64,000 nt of DNA from Lineus longissimus (lineage: Eukaryota; Nemertea; Pilidiophora; Heteronemertea; Lineidae), in the NCBI RefSeq assembly GCF_910592395.1, contig NC_088310.1, positions 6,333,501 to 6,397,500 of the forward strand. The letters are read 5' to 3'. The notes under the pieces were generated by a model, which searched no databases, was not told the origin of the DNA, and worked only from the letters and a program-made list of their open reading frames with translations. Position 1 is the stretch's first letter. Each line of letters begins with the position of its first letter. The translations under genes and the position numbers were made by a program. Positions 62,101 to 64,000 of this stretch are shown here, piece by piece.

Positions 62101-63774
62101 AAGAAATTTTCAGTATTTTTGTTTTGGTGGATAACGAAATTAAATTTGGTTCTCCAACAAAATCTGTTGCAATCTTGTGTTCTTGTGAATATCAGTTTCA
62201 CGCAAAATTTGTGAAAATAAAAAGCTTGCAAATATTTTGCGGTTAACAGTATCTGTCATTAGAGCATCAATCATTACCATCATAATCATAGGTGCCGCCT
62301 CATCAAGGTGCGAATCCCTCCCATACCCGGGTGCAAACCCATCCACTACCCGGGTGCTAATCTCCCTGCACATTTGAACCCTTAATTTTGTGCAAAACTT
62401 TGCAAATCTGTTAATTATTACCCTAGGTCTAGAAATGTCCCCAGTGTCTGCCAGAGCAGTAGACGTTACTTCCTCAACCACGCTCTACCTCTGCCAAATT
62501 CATGGTTGGCAGAGGTAGACTCGTACGTCAGAACGTCTGTGTTGGAGATTGATTCGAATGTAATGTTGCGCTGTTACAATAAAGGATGATATTTTTGACC
62601 AGTACTGTAACCAGTTATGGCCGAAACCGTCAAACATGAAAAATGAAATTATATCGTTCTTCATTCCATGATAGTAACCAATATCATTTCACTCATCAAT
62701 TTATCAATGTGTTTCTTTAAATCAAGGCTTCTTCATTTGCCTACGGCTGAGTTCTCTTGCTTTGTGACGTGAACAGGTCATGTGACCTTTGTAGTAATTA
62801 GCTATGAAGTTAGGTGACTTTTATCTACAGTACGTTCCATGGCTGTTAGACCATTTGTGTTTGGGCAGAGGGAAGTTTTAGACTATTTAGACCAATGTCA
62901 GTTAAAAATGTAAACATATCTATACTAAGACACGCCCTGCAAAGTAGTAGACATTTACCTTATGTCCAGCTTAAAGGCCTGTTTCCACTACATCAGTTTA
63001 CTATCATGATTTTGCCTCTTACACAGGCCAGTTGCATTTGCTAAGCCAATTCTTCAGAGTGAAATTTATTCAGTCTCTGTAAAAATGGTATTCGTTGTTG
63101 TAGTGAAAACAGACCAAAGAAAACATGTTTTTTTGCCACACCCCTTGAATGTCTAAAAGACTTATCTCGTTTTCGTGCAAGGGTTAACTTTTTGACTATT
63201 TACGTCATCTTCATCAGTCACCATTTGGCCAGATTCCTCTGTAGAGCGGATTCTGACATTTCATACCATTTGCATGGACAGGACCTGGTTCACCTTGCTG
63301 TCCCTCCTGAATTATCTCTGGCATGCTGCTTTTGGCCGTAAGGTTATTGTACTGGGTTGTCATATTTGTCCTTTTTTCAAACGAATTTGAAAAGTTCACA
63401 CTGTACACTTAACGTTATTATTACTGTTCTGGTCAGAATTAATATCCCACACTATATATTATAGAAACGTGTTTCTTACACTACTGGTTGCCATATTTTT
63501 AGGGTATGTCCAGGCTGAGGAATTTCCAAACAGAAACATGATGCCTAAATGACTCTGAAGACTTGATTGTAGAATAAGGTGTACGGTAGCGTAAATGTTA
63601 TTTCTGAACTATACTGTATCAGCTGAGTGCATCTGAAAAAGACAGCACTCTCAGTTTCTAAATTTCAGGAATAATTGTCAAGGTGATCCTGAAAATGGTT
63701 TGTAACGCTGGACTATGTTAAATTTTCAGAGAAAACACAAGATGAGGCATTTGATGAGGATGACAAAGAGAAAG
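9973..63774 (+). CDS. PLCB1: Phospholipase C-beta (PLCB1 / Plc21C class), residues 1-503, 3' part beyond window
   Basis: Fifteen exons join in frame. The enzyme hydrolyses PIP2 to IP3 and diacylglycerol at the plasma membrane downstream of Gq (and G-beta-gamma). Visible order: PH domain about 14-145, EF-hand region about 147-300, catalytic X box about 325-470, then a basic and acidic X-Y linker. The X box is complete and has [14 protein letters not shown] with catalytic His337 and Asn338. IELDCW gives Glu367 and Asp369, EPIITHG gives the second catalytic His384, and ILSFENH gives Glu418. His337-His384 spacing (47) and His384-Glu418 spacing (34) match known PLCs. The N-terminus MAGAKPGVH and the linker [15 protein letters not shown] resemble PLCB1 and fly Plc21C rather than PLCB4/norpA. 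Y box, C2 and the C-terminal coiled coil are not in the window. Orthology within PLCB1-3 cannot be resolved. Confidence 0.93.
10586..10825. mobile_element. pogo/Tigger-like MITE with internal duplication
   Basis: The ends are CAGTAGAACCTC and, inverted, CAGTGGAACCTC, and both are flanked by TA. This is the arrangement of Tc1/mariner-pogo non-autonomous elements. Inside, a 64-bp segment beginning GAACCTC is tandemly duplicated (starts 10591 and 10655), each copy ending in inverted AATAGAGAGG. A decayed relative occurs at 61775-61843. Confidence 0.82.
11047..11086. repeat. GAT/GGT microsatellite
   Basis: An imperfect run of GAT units with GGT interruptions in PLCB intron 1. Confidence 0.85.
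12079..12130. repeat. 52-bp imperfect hairpin
   Basis: The arms GTTCAAAGCTCAACAACAGC and GCGCTGTTGTTGTGCCTTGA (plus AC) pair over about 21 bases with two mismatches and a 9-base loop. This could be a small foldback transposon or a precursor-like RNA hairpin. Confidence 0.8.
12343..12384. repeat. 42-bp interrupted palindrome
   Basis: ACCACT and AGTGGT bracket an inner pair CGCACTG and CAGTGCG with a 10-base loop. It lies about 210 bases after the larger hairpin. Confidence 0.7.
16545..16690. repeat. Degenerate minisatellite, 4-5 units of about 31-37 bp
   Basis: Units share GAGGAGCATGTGGATGA followed by a variable GGTATGCAATG-like part, starting near 16552, 16583, 16617, 16650 and 16675. The unit length is irregular. 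Confidence 0.75.
16869..16935 (+). mobile_element. Possible tRNA-derived SINE head, decayed
   Basis: GTTCAGCGGTAAGAGC resembles a tRNA A box and ACTGGGTCAGTACG a worn B box at tRNA-like spacing. The flanks show no acceptor stem, so it is not a functional tRNA. Confidence 0.25.
17614..17633. repeat. Perfect 20-bp hairpin
   Basis: CATGCGAT and ATCGCATG flank GATA. A third CATCGCATG follows 12 bases downstream. Confidence 0.8.
19195..19400. repeat. Degenerate tandem repeat, about 44-bp period
   Basis: Four diverged copies of a unit built from GGTCATTATTGCCTTACTCC and CTTATGGACTTATTGCAAGG-like halves. The halves also resemble each other, suggesting an ancestral unit near 22 bp. Confidence 0.6.
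20007..20200. repeat. GAT-rich tract with pure (GAT) run at 20109-20166
   Basis: About 19 uninterrupted ATG/GAT units lie inside a longer impure tract. The minus-strand poly-Ser frame over it is an artefact of the repeat. Confidence 0.95.
28704..28781 (+). CDS. PLCB1: PLCB exon 2 (residues 34-59)
   Basis: The acceptor CTTCAG lies 18.6 kb after exon 1 and the donor is GTAGGT. Phase 0 on both sides. It encodes [20 protein letters not shown] then WTDQTR, PH-domain strands 1-3 with the family WxDQ signature. Confidence 0.92.
32163..32500. repeat. Diverged tandem duplication, 172-bp period
   Basis: GATGGCTTTCAA occurs at 32166 and 32338. Further matches in the same order are CTGAATMA, TTCTGCT..CTGTGGCATAA, TTGTGAATGA/TTGTCAATGA, TTCAAA and TTTTCAA. 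The similarity looks moderate over the whole unit, so the duplication is old. Confidence 0.7.
32765..32900 (+). mobile_element. Partial tRNA-derived SINE-like sequence
   Basis: GGTTGTGAGTTTGACTCTCA resembles a tRNA T-arm with a B box. It is followed about 90 bases on by CACTTGAGCAAGGAATAAC, akin to the CTTGAGCAAGACA body motif of the better SINE at 47893. The A-box half is not recognisable. Confidence 0.4.
37698..37766 (+). CDS. PLCB1: PLCB exon 3 (residues 60-82)
   Basis: A 69-nt exon between TTTCAG and GTAAGC, phase 0 on both sides. [19 protein letters not shown] matches the PH-domain stretch with the I-R-D-x-R-T-G motif of PLC-beta. Confidence 0.92.
47893..48075 (+). mobile_element. tRNA-derived SINE
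   Basis: The head, CCTCGTAGGATAGTGGTAAG then AGCACTGGGCTC, has a tRNA A box. GGAATTGAATTTGG is a worn B box at the right spacing. The body holds TGTCCTTGAGCAAGACATCT and a second CTTGAGCAAGATACGGTACC, wording common in invertebrate tRNA-SINEs. No poly(A) tail or clear target-site duplication was found, so the 3' end is approximate. Confidence 0.6.
50915..51065 (-). mobile_element. tRNA-derived SINE fragment
   Basis: Read on the minus strand, GGTTGTGCATTCGAATCCAG looks like a tRNA T-arm/B box. CTTTGTCCTTCAAAGG and GTTGTAAAGCACTTAAGC follow, a typical SINE body and tail. The A box is weak (GACTCTAATGGG). Confidence 0.4.
51238..51430 (+). pseudogene. Relic of a LINE ORF2 C-terminus
   Basis: One frame reads [18 protein letters not shown], a CxC..H....C zinc-knuckle ending typical of non-LTR retrotransposon ORF2. 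A stop interrupts it, followed by the familiar LRTAKFI ending. It is too short and broken to be functional. This family differs from the LINE at 2623. Confidence 0.55.
52372..52512 (+). CDS. PLCB1: PLCB exon 4 (residues 83-129)
   Basis: The acceptor is TTGTAG and the donor GTAAGG. Phase 0 on both sides. It starts [13 protein letters not shown] and includes [18 protein letters not shown], the second half of the PH domain. A 14.6-kb intron precedes it. Confidence 0.93.
52513..53110 (+). other. PLCB intron 4
   Basis: AT-rich; no repeat or open frame worth noting. Confidence 0.6.
53111..53244 (+). CDS. PLCB1: PLCB exon 5 (residues 130-173)
   Basis: The acceptor is GTTTAG and the donor GTAAAA. 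Phase 0 in, phase 2 out. It encodes the PH C-terminal helix ([18 protein letters not shown]) and the start of the first EF hand ([18 protein letters not shown]). Confidence 0.92.
53245..53946 (+). other. PLCB intron 5
   Basis: Holds a G-homopolymer at 53814-53827 and otherwise plain sequence. The open frame at 53484-53810 has no recognisable feature. Confidence 0.6.
53947..54031 (+). CDS. PLCB1: PLCB exon 6 (residues 174-202)
   Basis: The acceptor is TTTCAG and the donor GTTGGT. Phase 2 in, phase 0 out. It reads [20 protein letters not shown] and ends ASELPTAK, the KLFA...DRKRVE...LPSGK segment of the EF-hand region. Confidence 0.9.
54263..54363 (+). CDS. PLCB1: PLCB exon 7 (residues 203-235)
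   Basis: The acceptor is TTTTCAG and the donor GTACGT. Phase 0 in, phase 2 out. It encodes [20 protein letters not shown] and VEIEMIFQD, an EF-hand segment. An AG two bases later would break the frame. Confidence 0.9.
55243..55585. mobile_element. Inverted-repeat element with TTAA ends (343 bp)
   Basis: The left end TTAAAGGGAACTGGAACCGC and the inverted right end TTAAAGGGAACTGAAACCGC match at 19 of 20 bases. The interior is richer in GC and CpG than the intron around it (GCTCCGCCCCCAGTGCCC, GCATGCGCAGTG, CACGTG). No coding capacity is seen. It is probably a non-autonomous DNA transposon using a TTAA target. Confidence 0.8.
56405..56449. mobile_element. 45-bp miniature inverted-repeat sequence
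   Basis: TTAAAGGGAGATTATAG and inverted TTAAAGGGGGACTATAG surround an 11-base loop. The TTAAAGGG ends are shared with the larger element 0.8 kb upstream, which suggests a related family or an internally deleted copy. Confidence 0.6.
57628..57800 (+). CDS. PLCB1: PLCB exon 8 (residues 236-293)
   Basis: The acceptor is TTCTCAG and the donor GTAGGT. Phase 2 in, phase 1 out. [14 protein letters not shown] and [15 protein letters not shown] are signature sequences of the PLC-beta EF-hand region. Confidence 0.95.
57927..58073 (+). CDS. PLCB1: PLCB exon 9 (residues 294-342, X box start)
   Basis: The acceptor is TTGCAG and the donor GTAAGA. Phase 1 on both sides. It ends with [13 protein letters not shown], which carries catalytic His337 and the calcium ligand Asn338. 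[11 protein letters not shown] precedes it. Confidence 0.97.
58405..58562 (+). CDS. PLCB1: PLCB exon 10 (residues 343-395, X box core)
   Basis: The acceptor is TTCCAG and the donor GTGAGT. Phase 1 in, phase 0 out. [20 protein letters not shown] gives the calcium ligands Glu367 and Asp369. [13 protein letters not shown] gives catalytic His384. Confidence 0.97.
58563..58952 (+). other. PLCB intron 10, mostly a LINE relic
   Basis: About half of this intron is the relic described at 58634-58837. Neighbouring introns 8 (57801-57926), 9 (58074-58404) and 11 (59033-59206) are plain. Confidence 0.6.
58634..58837 (+). pseudogene. Relic of a LINE ORF2 C-terminus
   Basis: The frame starts MRRCECGS and continues to [20 protein letters not shown], matching in order the CECG knuckle and the TKLWG..LRxTAxF ending of retrotransposon ORF2. 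The His/Cys half of the knuckle is lost. It resembles the relic at 51238, so both may come from one family. Confidence 0.45.
58953..59032 (+). CDS. PLCB1: PLCB exon 11 (residues 396-421)
   Basis: The acceptor is ATTTCAG and the donor GTAAGT. Phase 0 in, phase 2 out. [18 protein letters not shown] holds Glu418, a calcium ligand of the active site. Confidence 0.96.
59207..59291 (+). CDS. PLCB1: PLCB exon 12 (residues 422-450) with GC donor
   Basis: The acceptor is TTCCAG. The exon reads [18 protein letters not shown] then [11 protein letters not shown]. The donor is GCAAGT at 59292, not GT. Ending here keeps the family length exactly (DPLPGYI joined to [10 protein letters not shown]). The only nearby GT would bring in a stop just after the join. 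Confidence 0.88.
59489..59573 (+). CDS. PLCB1: PLCB exon 13 (residues 451-478, end of X box)
   Basis: The acceptor is TTTCAG and the donor GTGAGT. Phase 0 in, phase 1 out. [20 protein letters not shown] ends the X box and NKKRHYHK begins the basic linker. This is the same basic, His-containing turn seen in fly Plc21C. Confidence 0.93.
59574..60237 (+). other. PLCB intron 13
   Basis: AT-rich, with no repeat I can support. An AG-flanked 10-nt piece near 60050 does not keep the frame. Confidence 0.55.
60238..60267 (+). CDS. PLCB1: PLCB exon 14, 30-nt microexon (X-Y linker)
   Basis: The acceptor is ATTTCAG and the donor GTATTG. Phase 1 on both sides. It encodes the basic stretch [10 protein letters not shown] (residues 479-488). 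It is needed because joining exon 13 directly to exon 15 would create TAG. With it the frame stays open. Support is phase logic and charge pattern only; no transcript was available. Confidence 0.6.
60696..60810. repeat. Nested hairpin / CCAGTGG-type repeat
   Basis: The outer arms CAAAACTACCAG and CTGGTAGTTTTG enclose an inner stem, CCAGTGGATTTCC with GGAAACCACTGG, around TAT. Several more AACCAGTNG-like words lie between them, so it may be a folded minisatellite or a small transposon. Confidence 0.7.
61155..61166 (+). CDS. Candidate optional 12-nt PLCB microexon
   Basis: Twelve bases between a strong acceptor (long T-rich tract ending GAACAG) and donor GTAGGT. It is phase 1 on both sides, so it could be inserted between exons 14 and 15, adding Val-Asn-Asp-Thr without changing frame. 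No transcript evidence was available; chance is possible. Confidence 0.25.
61775..61843 (-). mobile_element. Decayed copy of the pogo-like MITE
   Basis: On the minus strand it begins CAGCAGAACTTCTCTATCAA and runs through GACAAATGCTGTCCATAATA then GGGAGGTGTCC. This parallels the first 64-bp unit of the element at 10586, with many substitutions and no right end. Confidence 0.65.
63730..63774 (+). CDS. PLCB1: PLCB exon 15 (acidic X-Y linker, residues 489-503)
   Basis: The acceptor is TTTTCAG and the donor a weak GTCATT. Phase 1 on both sides. It encodes [15 protein letters not shown], the acidic autoinhibitory-type linker expected here. A stop follows within 30 bases, so the exon must end near this point. 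Later exons lie beyond the window. Confidence 0.6.
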
Positions 63775-64000
63775 GTCATTTTTCTTGCAAATGCCGTTAA
63801 TTAACCAAGTGCAGTCGAATAACCTATAACAGAGGACTGATATGTATTGTGTAGTTTCAGATATGACCGTTATCTGCATCACATATTATGTATCTTGTAG
63901 TTTATGATAGATGCCTCTGTCACACCAATATGTTCATATAATGCTTCATGCAGCTCATGATGGATTATCCATCACATCCGTATCTCCCAGCTTCTGGCAT
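63775..64000 (+). other. Start of PLCB intron 15
   Basis: AT-rich; no exon recognised before the window ends. Confidence 0.5.

Larger units (their letters stand above)
60268..63729 (+). other. PLCB intron 14 (3.5 kb)
   Basis: Holds a nested hairpin (60696-60810), a candidate 12-nt exon (61155-61166), a C-run (61330-61350), a MITE relic (61775-61843) and a short direct repeat of TACCCGGGTGC near 62322 and 62347. The rest is plain. Confidence 0.6.

Noticed and set aside
59573-63730. Direct splice of PLCB exon 13 to exon 15
   Set aside because: The join forms TAG, so an exon of suitable phase must lie between them.

Overview
The window is nuclear DNA from an animal, most likely an invertebrate and perhaps a lophotrochozoan. 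It carries spliced genes with mostly GT-AG introns and long AT-rich introns, and small inverted-repeat transposons, SINE-like pieces and a LINE lie between the exons. No operon, bacterial, phage or organelle features were seen. Two protein genes can be assembled exon by exon, both on the + strand and head to tail. Taxonomy is inferred from style only.

Region 1 (1-7652) holds the 3' half of a pentatricopeptide-repeat gene, best matched to LRPPRC (the mitochondrial mRNA-stabilising PPR protein). Thirteen exons give 589 C-terminal residues with consistent splice phases and a stop at 7650-7652. Its N-terminal exons lie before the window. Intron 5 of the visible part holds a nested transposon. A roughly 380-bp foldback element with TTAA ends and two internal hairpins was hit by a 5'-truncated LINE whose 447-codon reverse-transcriptase ORF is still open. 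The LINE ends in (TTATG)7 and is flanked by an 8-bp target-site duplication.

Region 2 (7653-9972) is intergenic. It has a probable 3' UTR, an 86-bp minisatellite of about 13 copies (8436-9575), and the upstream/5' UTR region of the next gene with two short upstream ORFs.

Region 3 (9973 to beyond 63774) is a phospholipase C-beta gene of the PLCB1 / Drosophila Plc21C class. Fifteen exons encode residues 1-503: PH domain, EF-hand region, the complete X half of the catalytic TIM barrel with all expected catalytic residues, and the start of the charged X-Y linker. The Y, C2 and C-terminal coiled-coil exons lie beyond the window. Introns 1, 2 and 3 are very long (18.6, 8.9 and 14.6 kb). Intron 12 is a GC-AG intron, and the X-Y linker contains a 30-nt microexon and perhaps a 12-nt optional one.

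The PLCB introns contain a pogo/Tigger-like MITE with an internal duplication, a 343-bp TTAA-ended inverted-repeat element and a 45-bp miniature version of the same idea. They also hold a tRNA-derived SINE and weaker fragments, two decayed LINE 3' ends, minisatellites, GAT microsatellites and several hairpins. No second gene was recognised inside these introns. The two genes are not known to act together: one serves mitochondrial RNA, the other Gq signalling at the plasma membrane. Nothing in the window amounts to a clearly new biological system. The most unusual items are the nested transposon, the higher-order pattern in the minisatellite and the linker microexons.
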